Below are positions 24,816 through 33,424 of a stretch of DNA of 64,000 bases, piece by piece. Positions within the stretch are counted from its first letter, which is position 1, and every line of letters begins with the position of its first letter. The stretch covers positions 3,578,501 through 3,642,500 of the forward strand of contig NZ_AP023272.1 in the NCBI RefSeq assembly GCF_013426735.1. The letters run 5' to 3'. Position numbers and translations under genes: made by a program. Below the pieces are notes generated by a model. It was not told where the DNA came from. It worked only from the letters and a program-made list of their open reading frames with translations, and searched no databases. The DNA is from Agrobacterium vitis. GTDB taxonomy: Bacteria > Pseudomonadota > Alphaproteobacteria > Rhizobiales > Rhizobiaceae.

Positions 24816-26225
24816 ATGGCCCGCAACCGCCTTGAACCCGGCAGCGTGATTGATGGTTTTACCGTGGTGGAGCAGGCGCATAAGGGCGGCATGGCGCGGC
24901 TTTATGCCGTGACCCATCCGGATTATTTCTTTCCGCTGTTGATGAAAGTACCGGAAATGGGCGGCGGCATCGATCCGGCGATGATTGTCGGCTTTGAAAT
25001 GGAGCAGATGATCCTGCCGCGCATATCCGGCCCGCATGTGCCCCGCTTTGTTGCCAATGGCGATTTCACCCAACTGCCTTACATGGTGTTCGAAAGACTG
25101 CCGGGCAAATCGCTCTATCCGCTGCTCGATAGCCTGCCGCTCGCCACAGAGGAGGTGGCACGGATGGGCGAGCGGATTGCCACGGCGCTTGCCGACCTGC
25201 ATCGCCAGCACGTGGTTCACCTCGACATCAAGCCCTCGAATATCCTGTTTCGTGACAGCGGCGAGGCGGTGCTGGTGGATTTCGGCCTGGCACGCCATTT
25301 GGATCTGCCGGATCTGGTGAACGAGGAATTTCGCCTGCCCTATGGCACCGCACCCTATATGGCGCCCGAGCAGATCCTGGGCATTCGCTCGGATTTTCGT
25401 TCCGACCTGTTTGCATTGGGCGTGCTGATGTATTTCTTTGCCACCGGAAAACGCCCCTTTGGCGATCCGCAGCGGCTGAAGGGATTGAAACGCCGGCTAT
25501 GGCGCGATCCGGTGCCGCCACGAGCGCTGAACCCGGCGATCTCTCCCGCCTTCCAGGAAGTCATCCTGCGCTGCCTGGAGGTGAACCCGGCAAGGAGGAC
25601 GCCGACCGCAGCCCAACTGGCGCTGGACCTGAAGGACCTGCCTGCCGTTGCCCTGACGGCGCGGGCTGACAAACTGAAGCAGGACGGACTGGCGGAGGTT
25701 TTGAAACGCCGCTTCAACCCCGACCCGATCGAATTGCTCAAGCCACAAACCGCCACGGCGGCCCTGGCCAATGCACCGATCATCGTCGTCGCCCTCGACC
25801 TTGGCGAAACCTCGACGGAACTGACGCAAGCCATGCTGCTGACGGTGTCGCGCATCATGGCGCGCTCACCCGGCGCGCGGCTTGCCTGCCTGAATATTTT
25901 GAAAATCGCCCGGCTCAACCTCGACAACGACCTGGACGACGAGGGCAATAACAAGCATGTCACCCGCCTTGGCAAGCTGCGGCAATGGGCTGCGCCGTTG
26001 AAGGACCAGCCGCAAATTACCTGCCATGTGCTGGAAAGCACCTCACCCGCCAATGCTATCCTGGATTATGCCCGCGACAACAGTGTTGACCATATCGTCA
26101 TGGGCGCCCGTGCCAATTCACCAAAGCGCGCCCTGCTCGGCAGCGTATCGGCGGAAGTTGCCTCGAAAGCGCCTTGTACGGTCACGGTGGTGCGCGTGCG
26201 GGAGATGGCGCATCAAAGTAAGTGA
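24816..26225 (+). CDS. Serine/threonine protein kinase fused to a universal stress (UspA) domain
   Basis: 469 residues. Residues ~10-275 form a Hanks-type kinase: VAIK-equivalent Lys44 in LLMKVPE, catalytic Asp137 in VHLDIKPSNILF, the DFG Asp155 in VDFGLARHL, and PYMAPEQI (APE). All key residues are present, so it should be active. No transmembrane segment follows, unlike PknB-type kinases. Residues ~325-465 are a UspA fold starting IIVVALDLGE and ending with the nucleotide-binding GARANSPKRALLGSVSAEV. I infer coupling of a stress signal or nucleotide level to protein phosphorylation. It begins one base after the phosphatase stop. Targets are unknown. Confidence 0.88.
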   Translation: MARNRLEPGSVIDGFTVVEQAHKGGMARLYAVTHPDYFFPLLMKVPEMGGGIDPAMIVGFEMEQMILPRISGPHVPRFVANGDFTQLPYMVFERLPGKSLYPLLDSLPLATEEVARMGERIATALADLHRQHVVHLDIKPSNILFRDSGEAVLVDFGLARHLDLPDLVNEEFRLPYGTAPYMAPEQILGIRSDFRSDLFALGVLMYFFATGKRPFGDPQRLKGLKRRLWRDPVPPRALNPAISPAFQEVILRCLEVNPARRTPTAAQLALDLKDLPAVALTARADKLKQDGLAEVLKRRFNPDPIELLKPQTATAALANAPIIVVALDLGETSTELTQAMLLTVSRIMARSPGARLACLNILKIARLNLDNDLDDEGNNKHVTRLGKLRQWAAPLKDQPQITCHVLESTSPANAILDYARDNSVDHIVMGARANSPKRALLGSVSAEVASKAPCTVTVVRVREMAHQSK

Positions 26226-26246
26226 ATTCTTACACTAACTCCGCTT

Positions 26247-27005
26247 TCAGGCGAACAGGCCGCTGAAGCGCACCGAATAGATCCGCTCCCGGCCCAGAAG
26301 ATGCGCGACCAGCGTCTCCCTTGCGAAAAGCCCTGTGAATGCCTTGTGCTTCAGATCCAACCCGCCCGTCGTCACCCCGAAAGCCGGCATGATCAGCCGG
26401 TCGCCATCGGCGGCAAAACAGGCGCGACGCACGGATTTCTCCCGCCGGCGCACTGTAGCTGATGGATGAAGATGGCCGGCAATCTCGCCTCTGGCGCTTT
26501 CACCGATTTGCGGTTCATGGCGAAACACCAATCCGCCATAGGAAATTTCATCGGCCACCAGGCCAGCCAAGTTTTCGACCCCATCAGGATCATGATTGCC
26601 GGTAATCCAGATCCATTCGCGGCCTCGTGACATCTGCTCAAGTGTCTGCCGGAAGGGTTCCGGCATCAAGGCCGATCCCAACCGATCATGAAACGTGTCA
26701 CCCAGACTGACGACGATTGCCGGATCGAAACGGGCAATCACCGCTTGCAGTTTTTTCAATGTCGCAACGGTATCATAGGGCGGCAGAAGCTGGCCACGCC
26801 GCGCAAAGGCCGCACCCTTTTCCAGATGCAGGTCGGAGACGACGAGCAATCGCAATGCCGGCAGATACAGCGTGCCGGACAGGTCACAGATGGCCTCGAC
26901 ACCGCAGATCTCGATCTCGGCGGTAAGCTCCGTCCTCTCCGGGCGCATTATAGAAGCCGTCGTCAATCCCGTCATATCCGGCCTGTCATGTCCTGACCAT
27001 TCCAT
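26247..27005 (-). CDS. pdeM: Ligase-associated DNA damage response endonuclease PdeM
   Basis: About 252 residues from ATG 27005, two bases past the helicase stop; an internal ATG at 26975 is also possible. It is a metallophosphoesterase: VVSDLHLEKGAAFARRG (D-x-H), SLGDTFHDRLG (G-D), WITGNHDPDG (G-N-H-D), and AGHLHPSA (G-H-x-H). The long-spaced N-terminal motif and the DLHLEKG text match PdeM proteins that pair with Lhr-like helicases and, in many bacteria, with an ATP-dependent ligase and exonuclease. I infer a DNA nuclease or phosphatase role in repair. The gene is directly downstream of the helicase and almost overlapping. No ligase gene is in the window. Confidence 0.85.
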   Translation of the reverse strand: MEWSGHDRPDMTGLTTASIMRPERTELTAEIEICGVEAICDLSGTLYLPALRLLVVSDLHLEKGAAFARRGQLLPPYDTVATLKKLQAVIARFDPAIVVSLGDTFHDRLGSALMPEPFRQTLEQMSRGREWIWITGNHDPDGVENLAGLVADEISYGGLVFRHEPQIGESARGEIAGHLHPSATVRRREKSVRRACFAADGDRLIMPAFGVTTGGLDLKHKAFTGLFARETLVAHLLGRERIYSVRFSGLFA

Positions 27006-27006
27006 C

Positions 27007-29514
27007 TTATCCCATCGCTTCGGCGATGAGATCTTCGGCCGCTTCCGCCAGCACATCTTCCTGGGCTTCGCCGACCACCGTTTCCCGACCAATCTCCAGC
27101 ATAACAGGCACGGCCAGCGGCGAGACATGGTCCAGTGCCTTGTGGAGAATATGGCCGTTGATTCGCTTTAGCATATCGCCAAGCCGGGCAATGTCCAAAA
27201 GACCGTTTGCCGCATCGGCACGGGTGGCCTGCAACAGGATATGATCAGGCTCATGGGCGCGCAGTACATCATAGATCAGGTCCGCAGAGACCGTCACCTG
27301 CCTGCCGGATTTTTCCTTGCCGGGATGGCGTTTTTCAATCAACCCGGCAATCACCGCGCAGGTGCGGAAGGTGCGCTTCAGCATGTAGGAGGAGTCCAGC
27401 CATGCCTCCAGATCGTCACCCAGCATGTCTTCCTCAAACAGGTCAGCCAGCGAAAGCTTGCCCGTGGACACCATCCAGCCGAGATCCTCCAGTCCCCAGA
27501 TCGCCAGGGCGTAATCTGTCGCCACAAAGCCAAGCGGCTTGGCCCGCCACCGCTCCAGTCGCCGCGTCAGCAGCATGCCCAATGTCTGGTGGGCCAGCCG
27601 CCCCTCGAATGGATAGAGCACCATGTAAAAGCGCTTGCCGCGTGGGAAGGTCTCGACCAGCAGGTCGCCACGCTTCGGCAGCACGGATTTGGCTTTCTGG
27701 ATTTCCAGCCAGTCACGCACCTGATCCGGCAGGCTGGCGCGGCGGGCGGGATCGTCCAGCATGGCCCGCACCTGATCGGCAAGATAGGTGGAGAGCGGAA
27801 ATTTTCCGCCCGCATAAGCGGGAATTTTCGGGTCCTGCGAAAAGGCATTGGACACCAGGCATTCGCTTTCACGCAGGCCTTCGAACCGCAAGACCTTGCC
27901 GGAAAACAGGAATGTATCGCTCGACGTCAGTTGCTCGACGAAATACTCCTCCACCTTGCCAAGGGTCATGCCGCCTCGCCCGATGGAGCCGAGATGATTG
28001 CGCTTGACGAGCCGGACATTCAGCATCGGCTCCTCGACAATGGTGCCGAGATTGAGCCGGTATTGCTGCGCCACCGCCGGATTGGAAATCCGCCAGCGTC
28101 CTTCTGCCGTTTTGCGGATGCGGGCATAACGGTCATAGGTCTTCAGCGCATAACCGCCGGTGGCGACAAAATCGACAATCCGCCCGAACGTGTCTCGCGA
28201 CAGTGAAGCGTAAGGCATGGCTGACGTTACTTCATTGTAAAGTGCCTCCGTGTCGAAGGGTGCGGCACAGGCCATGCCCAACACATGCTGGGCCAGCACA
28301 TCCAGAGGGCCTTCACCCACCGACTGGGTGTCCTGCGCACCGAGATAGTTGGCATCCAGTGCCGCCTGGCATTCCATCACCTCGAAGCGATTGGCGGGAA
28401 CCAGAATGGCGCGGCTCGGCTCATCCATGCGGTGATTGGCCCGGCCAATCCGCTGCGCCAACCGGCTGGCGCCCTTGGGCGCGCCGACATGGATAACGAG
28501 ATCGACCTCGCCCCAGTCGATGCCGAGATCCAGCGTCGAGGTGGCGACCACGGCGCGCAGCCGGTTAGCGGCCATCGCCTCTTCCACCTTGCGGCGCTGG
28601 CCGACATCCAGTGAGCCGTGATGCAGGGCAATCGGCAGGCTGTCATCATTCACCGTCCACAATTCCTGAAACAGCATTTCCGCCTGTGAGCGGGTGTTGA
28701 CGAAAATGATCGTCATCGCAAACTGTTTCAGCACCGCATAGATATCAGGAATGGCATAGCGGGCCGAATGGCCGGACCACGGAATGCGCTCCTGCGTCTT
28801 CAAAATGGTAATATTGGGCCTTGCCCCGCCCGCTACCGTCACCAGCCCAGCCAAGGCCGGTTCCCCCGGTCTTTGCGCCACCAGCCACCGTTGCAGCTCC
28901 GGTGGATCGGCGACGGTGGCGGACAGTCCGATGGTTTGAAGTCCGGGTGCCAAAATCCGCAGCCGGGCCAGTCCCAGCGCCAGAAGATGGCCGCGCTTGG
29001 AGGTGACGAGCGAATGCAACTCGTCGAAGATCACATAGCGCAGATCCCTGAAGAACCGAGGCGCTTCGCCATTGGCGATCAGCAAAGCCAGCTGTTCCGG
29101 CGTGGTCAGCAGAATATCCGGCGGATTGAGCTTCTGGCGCGCCCGCTTGGCCTGCGGCGTATCGCCGGTGCGGGTCTCGATGCTGACAGACAGGCCGATT
29201 TCCTCGACCGGCTTGACCAGATTACGCTCAATATCGACCGCCAGCGCCTTCAACGGCGAGATGTAAAGCGTATGAATGCCGGTAAAAGCCTCGCCCGGCC
29301 GCTTTCGCCCGCGCCGGGTCAAATCGACCAGCGAGGGCAGAAACCCGGCAAGGGTCTTGCCAGCCCCGGTCGGGGCAATCAGAAGTGTGCTTTCCCCCTG
29401 CCCGGCCCGCGCCAGCAGCTCCAACTGATGCGCACGCGGCTGCCATCCCTTCTGCGCAAACCAGCGCTCGAAGGGGGGAGGCAATAGGGAAAGCGTGGAT
29501 TCCGGCTCAGACAC
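27007..29514 (-). CDS. Ligase-associated Lhr-like DEXH helicase
   Basis: 835 residues, start GTG at 29514 (no in-frame ATG upstream). Superfamily 2 motifs: LLIAPTGAGKTLAGFLPS (Walker A), IFDELHSLVTSKRGH (DExH), IGLSATVADPPELQ (SAT), IIFVNTRSQAEMLFQEL, and the R-finger region RLAQRIGRANHRMD. The C-terminal half has GKVLRFEGLRESECLV, then LEAWLDSSYMLKRTFR, typical of the shorter, ligase-associated Lhr class. ATP-dependent unwinding of DNA or RNA-DNA during repair is expected. It forms a two-gene unit with pdeM, and no upstream gene shares its direction closely. The enzyme looks complete. Confidence 0.88.
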   Translation of the reverse strand: MSEPESTLSLLPPPFERWFAQKGWQPRAHQLELLARAGQGESTLLIAPTGAGKTLAGFLPSLVDLTRRGRKRPGEAFTGIHTLYISPLKALAVDIERNLVKPVEEIGLSVSIETRTGDTPQAKRARQKLNPPDILLTTPEQLALLIANGEAPRFFRDLRYVIFDELHSLVTSKRGHLLALGLARLRILAPGLQTIGLSATVADPPELQRWLVAQRPGEPALAGLVTVAGGARPNITILKTQERIPWSGHSARYAIPDIYAVLKQFAMTIIFVNTRSQAEMLFQELWTVNDDSLPIALHHGSLDVGQRRKVEEAMAANRLRAVVATSTLDLGIDWGEVDLVIHVGAPKGASRLAQRIGRANHRMDEPSRAILVPANRFEVMECQAALDANYLGAQDTQSVGEGPLDVLAQHVLGMACAAPFDTEALYNEVTSAMPYASLSRDTFGRIVDFVATGGYALKTYDRYARIRKTAEGRWRISNPAVAQQYRLNLGTIVEEPMLNVRLVKRNHLGSIGRGGMTLGKVEEYFVEQLTSSDTFLFSGKVLRFEGLRESECLVSNAFSQDPKIPAYAGGKFPLSTYLADQVRAMLDDPARRASLPDQVRDWLEIQKAKSVLPKRGDLLVETFPRGKRFYMVLYPFEGRLAHQTLGMLLTRRLERWRAKPLGFVATDYALAIWGLEDLGWMVSTGKLSLADLFEEDMLGDDLEAWLDSSYMLKRTFRTCAVIAGLIEKRHPGKEKSGRQVTVSADLIYDVLRAHEPDHILLQATRADAANGLLDIARLGDMLKRINGHILHKALDHVSPLAVPVMLEIGRETVVGEAQEDVLAEAAEDLIAEAMG

Positions 29515-29540
29515 AGAGATAAGATAGGTGAAACCGGGCT

Positions 29541-29586
29541 AAAAAGAAGCCGCTCCTGACCATTTTACGGTTACAGCAGGAGCTTC
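29541..29586 (-). terminator. Rho-independent terminator of the PheC-like gene
   Basis: On the minus strand GAAG-CTCCTG pairs with CAGGAG-(CG)-GCTTC around an 18-base loop and is followed by TTTTT (29541-29545). It overlaps the stop of the PheC-like gene and ends before the helicase start. Confidence 0.75.
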
Positions 29587-30355
29587 ACTGCATCGCAGCG
29601 TCCAGCTTGGCCTTCCAGTCGCCGCTTTCAAGCGCCTTGGCCATGAAGCTGTCCACCGCAGCCTTGAAGGTTGGGTCCTTGCGCAGCAGATAGGCGTTTT
29701 CAAAATGGGTGAAGGGTTCCTTGACGGCAGAAGGGCAAAGCTCGCCGGGATGCAGCTTGGATTGCAGGTCCACTTCCACGCCGTCGGTCACCATCACATC
29801 CGCCTTGTTGGCGGCGATCTGATCGAAAATCACCTTATTATCGGGAAAAACTTCGATAGGCGCCTTAGTGAAATGCTCATGGGCAAATTTGTCGTTGGTG
29901 CCGCCGGGATTGACGATAACGCGCACCGAGGGCTGATCGATCGCCTCCAGCGTCACCAGCCGGTCCTTGTCCTCGCAACGGACGATCGGCCGTTTGCCAT
30001 CCTTGACATTCGAAAGCGAAAAATCGCCCACCTCGGCGCGGGCCGGATTAACGGTAATGCCGCCCAGAACCATGTCGAACTTTCCGGCCTTGAAATCCTC
30101 CAGCATGGTTTTCCAGGTGGTCATCACAAATTCCGGCTTGACGCCGAGATCGGTGGCCAATGCCTTGCCCATGGAAATATCGGCGCCGACCAATTCGCCA
30201 TCGCCACCCTTGTAGCTGAAGGGTTTATAGTCCCCTGTCGTGCCGATGCGGATCACGCCCGCCTGCTTGATCATCGCCAGCGTGCCATCCTCGGCCTGGG
30301 CAAGAGAGGTCGTCAACAGCAGGGCGGCGACCAGAGCGGTTCGGAAAAACGTCAT
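29585..30355 (-). CDS. Periplasmic solute-binding protein of the PheC (cyclohexadienyl dehydratase) type
   Basis: 256 residues. A Sec signal peptide is clear (MTFFRTALVAALLLTTSLAQA, cleavage after AQA). The mature part is an SBP_bac_3 fold: AGVIRIGTTGDYKPFSYKG, LVGADISMGKALA, TTWKTMLEDFKAGKFD and VLGGITVNPAR. It then has a C-terminal domain with NPGGTNDKFAHEHF and VFPDNKVIFDQIAANKADVM. GTTGDYKPFSY with GGITVxxxR is typical of PheC-like proteins, which share the binding-protein fold but dehydrate prephenate/arogenate in the periplasm. No permease or ATPase gene is near, which supports the enzyme reading. An amino-acid-binding role remains possible. Confidence 0.7.
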   Translation of the reverse strand: MTFFRTALVAALLLTTSLAQAEDGTLAMIKQAGVIRIGTTGDYKPFSYKGGDGELVGADISMGKALATDLGVKPEFVMTTWKTMLEDFKAGKFDMVLGGITVNPARAEVGDFSLSNVKDGKRPIVRCEDKDRLVTLEAIDQPSVRVIVNPGGTNDKFAHEHFTKAPIEVFPDNKVIFDQIAANKADVMVTDGVEVDLQSKLHPGELCPSAVKEPFTHFENAYLLRKDPTFKAAVDSFMAKALESGDWKAKLDAAMQ

Positions 30356-30453
30356 TATCTGTCTCTTTCTTGAGCATCAATCAGGGCGAGGGCCGAATTC
30401 GGCCCTTTGGCATCTGGCAGCAAGTTTCATTCCAAATCACAAGACGCTCCAGC

Positions 30454-31101
30454 CTACATAGCGATATAGCGATCCTTGCGGTGATTGATCGCCAGCGTCA
30501 GGTTGACAACAACAGCGCCGATGATCGAGCAGGCAATGATGCCGGGCGTCGCCACGAAGAACGAGCCGATCAGCACCATGCCATCAAAGCAAAGCTGCAC
30601 AAGCCCGGCCCGCCAGCCGTAGCGATCCTGAAGATACAGCGCCAGGATACCGAAGCCGCCAAGGCTTGCCTGGTGGCGAAACAGCACCAGCATGCCAGTT
30701 CCAACCAGCAGCCCGCCGAAGATGGCCGCGACCAGCGGGTCCAGCAGGGAAAAGCCGATGAATTTCGGCAGGAGGGCGCTCAGCACCGAGGTCAGCAACA
30801 CCGCGATGAAGGTTTTTGCCGTGAAGGCCAGCCCCATCCGCCGGAAAGCAAAATAGTAGAAGGGCAGGTTGATGGCAAAGAAGATCGGGCCAAACCCCAC
30901 AGCCGACACATAATGCAGCAGAAAGGCGACACCTGCGGTTCCTCCCGAGAGCAATTTGGCATTGGACAACAAAACGACGCCCAGCGCCGCCAACATGGCT
31001 CCCGCCAGCAGGCCCTGCACATCGTCCAGCAGGGAATGCTGTTCAGGACTGGAGGCGATGGGCTTGCGGGACTTGCCTGCCTGTTTGTCTGCTGCCGCCA
31101 T
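30454..31101 (-). CDS. YitT family membrane protein (copy 1)
   Basis: 215 residues. A polar N-terminus (MAAADKQAGKSRK) precedes five hydrophobic helices, including GLLAGAMLAALGVVLLSNA, GPIFFAINLPFYYFAF and IIACSIIGAVVVNLTLAI. Family markers are LSGGTAGVAFLLHY, RRMGLAFTAKTFIAV and the late ASLGGFGILALYLQDRYGW. YitT proteins are inner-membrane proteins with unproven transport function. This copy lacks the C-terminal DUF2179 domain of Bacillus YitT. It is closely related to 53293-53931. It is divergent from the diguanylate cyclase gene, sharing a 262-base intergenic region in which I see no strong motif. Confidence 0.88.
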   Translation of the reverse strand: MAAADKQAGKSRKPIASSPEQHSLLDDVQGLLAGAMLAALGVVLLSNAKLLSGGTAGVAFLLHYVSAVGFGPIFFAINLPFYYFAFRRMGLAFTAKTFIAVLLTSVLSALLPKFIGFSLLDPLVAAIFGGLLVGTGMLVLFRHQASLGGFGILALYLQDRYGWRAGLVQLCFDGMVLIGSFFVATPGIIACSIIGAVVVNLTLAINHRKDRYIAM

Positions 31102-31363
31102 GAATCTGTCCTGCCTTTGCCACCACCTGGGGATGTTTATCCGTAGACCTGCGGGCCGGGGTCCTCAAGCGCCGAGGCGCAACATCGCCAAGGTTATCCC
31201 CGGTCGCCGGAGACCGCGCCCCAGATAGATGCAGCAATATACATATCTTCGAAATTACAAATTAACGATCATCTTCTACTCTCTGGCCCATGAAACAGGC
31301 TCGGCGAGATTTCTTGCTTTTCCTGCAATGCATTGACGGGCCATGGAGGAGACGCCGGAACAG

Positions 31364-33313
31364 ATGAACACGACCATGACGCTTATTCTGGTCAATAGTG
31401 CCCTTGTCACGCTGTTTTCCATCGTTTCGAGCAGGCTGGCCGGATGGCTGGAACAGCAGAGCCCTGCCTATAGGCCAATCGGGCTTGGTATTGCTGGCGG
31501 CGTCACGGCCATCGTCGCCATGCAATTTCCGATAACGATCGTACCGGGTCTTTTCATGGATCTTCGCAGTAGTGCCATTGCGGTCTGCGCACTGATGGGC
31601 GGCCCGGTTTGTGCCATTTTTGCAGCAGGCATTGCTATAACCTGGCGTGTTCTGGAAGGTGGGATCGGCGCGGGAGCCGGAGCTCTGGCTATTTTACTGG
31701 CTGCAGGCGCGGGTGTTTGGGCAGGCTGGCGCGATGAACAGGCAATCTTGAGCCTAAGGCGCATCGCGGCCATGGGCCTTGGTCTCATCATTCTGCCACA
31801 GGTAACGCTCTTGGTCATTCCGTCTGAAACATGGCCAGCGGTGTTTGCCGTCTTGCCACTGCTTTTGCCAATGCAATCCCTGGCTGCTCTGCTTGCAGCG
31901 GCTGTGATCAGAAGCGAGACATTGCAACGCGCTCGATTACAGGAGGCAAAACTTTACCTGACCGTTATCGAGAGCATGCCGGAAACCCTGACGGCCAAGG
32001 ATCGAGATGGCCGCTTCATCCTGACCAATTGCGCCTCGGCCACGGCCCTTGGTCTCAACGACCCCGCGCAGATGATTGGCAAAACCGATGCGGATTTTCA
32101 TTCCCCCGAGCTTGCAGCCCGCTACCGTGCTGACGAAGAGGCTGTCTTTGCCTCGGGCAAGCCTGTCCATATCGAGCAGAGCTATGAAACGCCTGCCGGC
32201 GCCAAGGGCTGGTATTCGACCCTGAAATATCCGATCCACGACCAGAGGACCGGAGAGATCATCGCTCTTGCCACCCATAGCCGCGACATCAGCAAGCAGA
32301 AGGAACTGGAGCAGCAATTGGCTGAGAGCCGCCAGCAATTGGCCGATGCCCTGGCCAATATGGCCGATGGGCTTGTGATGTTCGATCGACAGGGAAAGCT
32401 GGTCTATTGCAATGAACGCTATCGCTCCATGTTTTCCAAAACCGCCGATATCAGGGTGCCTGGCGCTGATCTTCACGACATCATCGCCGCTTCGCGCGCA
32501 CGTGGCGAAGAGATGACACCTCGCGACAGCGACCCCATCCTGCCAGAACAAGTCTTCGACAGTCTGCCTGTTTTACCGCTGGTGCCGGGCAAGCGCGAAA
32601 TTACCCTTTGGGACGGACGAAGCCTCGAAGCTCAGACAAGAAGTGTCGGCGGAGGCGGTTCGCTGATCGTCTTTACGGATATTACCAGGGCAAAACAGGC
32701 GGAGGGCTTGCTGCGTCACACCAATCGCGCCCTGGAAAAAGCGGCCTTTACCGATGGGCTTACCGGCCTTTACAACCGGCGCGCCTTTGATGTGCAACTC
32801 CGGCAAGAATTTGCACGGTCCCACCGCACCGGATCGGGCGTCAGCCTTTTGATGATCGATATCGACCATTTCAAACTGTTTAACGATCGCTACGGACACC
32901 AGGCGGGGGACCAATGCCTACGCCAGATCGCCGCGACTTTGCGTTCGGTCGCGAAACGCAGCACCGATATCGCTGCCCGCTATGGCGGCGAGGAAATGGC
33001 GCTCATTCTCTCCGATACCGATCTTGCCGGAGGCTCGACTGTGGCGGAATACTATTGCCAGGCAGTTCGCGACCTGCACATTCCCCATGGCGATAGCGAA
33101 AAGGGTATCGTTACCGTCAGCATCGGCGTGGCGGCTGTTCCGTCCGACGATATCCACTCCAGCGACGATCTGGTGGCGAGCGCCGACGCTGCACTTTACC
33201 AGGCAAAACACAGCGGCCGCGACCAGTATTTCACCGCCAGCCATGGTCCCGCCCTGGACACGGTCCAGCAAAACCGCAAACTGGCTTCGGCAATCGGCAA
33301 TGCCTTAAAGTAA
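31364..33313 (+). CDS. Membrane diguanylate cyclase (5TMR-LYT, PAS, GGDEF)
   Basis: 649 residues from ATG 31364, chosen because GGAGGAG lies about 10 bases upstream; a start at 31343 would add 7 residues. Residues ~1-200 hold several hydrophobic helices in a 5TMR-LYT (LytS-like) arrangement with LFMDLRSSAIAVCALMGGP. Two PAS-like domains follow (ESMPETLTAKDRDGRFILTN and LANMADGLVMFDRQGKLVY). The GGDEF domain runs from about residue 465: FTDGLTGLYNRRAFD, and the active-site loop is RYGGEEMALIL with GGEEM at 541-545. An inhibitory RxxD site (RSTD) lies at 532-535. It should make cyclic-di-GMP in response to a membrane signal. The last position is Met rather than Phe, which needs a test. Confidence 0.9.
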   Translation: MNTTMTLILVNSALVTLFSIVSSRLAGWLEQQSPAYRPIGLGIAGGVTAIVAMQFPITIVPGLFMDLRSSAIAVCALMGGPVCAIFAAGIAITWRVLEGGIGAGAGALAILLAAGAGVWAGWRDEQAILSLRRIAAMGLGLIILPQVTLLVIPSETWPAVFAVLPLLLPMQSLAALLAAAVIRSETLQRARLQEAKLYLTVIESMPETLTAKDRDGRFILTNCASATALGLNDPAQMIGKTDADFHSPELAARYRADEEAVFASGKPVHIEQSYETPAGAKGWYSTLKYPIHDQRTGEIIALATHSRDISKQKELEQQLAESRQQLADALANMADGLVMFDRQGKLVYCNERYRSMFSKTADIRVPGADLHDIIAASRARGEEMTPRDSDPILPEQVFDSLPVLPLVPGKREITLWDGRSLEAQTRSVGGGGSLIVFTDITRAKQAEGLLRHTNRALEKAAFTDGLTGLYNRRAFDVQLRQEFARSHRTGSGVSLLMIDIDHFKLFNDRYGHQAGDQCLRQIAATLRSVAKRSTDIAARYGGEEMALILSDTDLAGGSTVAEYYCQAVRDLHIPHGDSEKGIVTVSIGVAAVPSDDIHSSDDLVASADAALYQAKHSGRDQYFTASHGPALDTVQQNRKLASAIGNALK

Positions 33314-33392
33314 TCGACAATGCATCTCCGCACCCCGGTGAAAAGCCGAGGCGCCATTCTGCATAGCGTTTCGAATGAACGTCATGGCGGAT

Positions 33393-33424
33393 GTCAGGTT
33401 CAGTTTGAACCTGACCGACTCTCA
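33393..33424. repeat. Short palindrome of the RIME-like family (first half only)
   Basis: GTCAGGTTCA (33393-33402) and TGAACCTGAC (33406-33415) form a perfect 10 bp stem around GTT, followed by CGACTCTC. It matches the first palindrome of 9211-9306 and 16842-16941 without the second. It lies between the convergent 3' ends of the diguanylate cyclase and acid phosphatase genes, where it may also act as a terminator. Confidence 0.65.
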
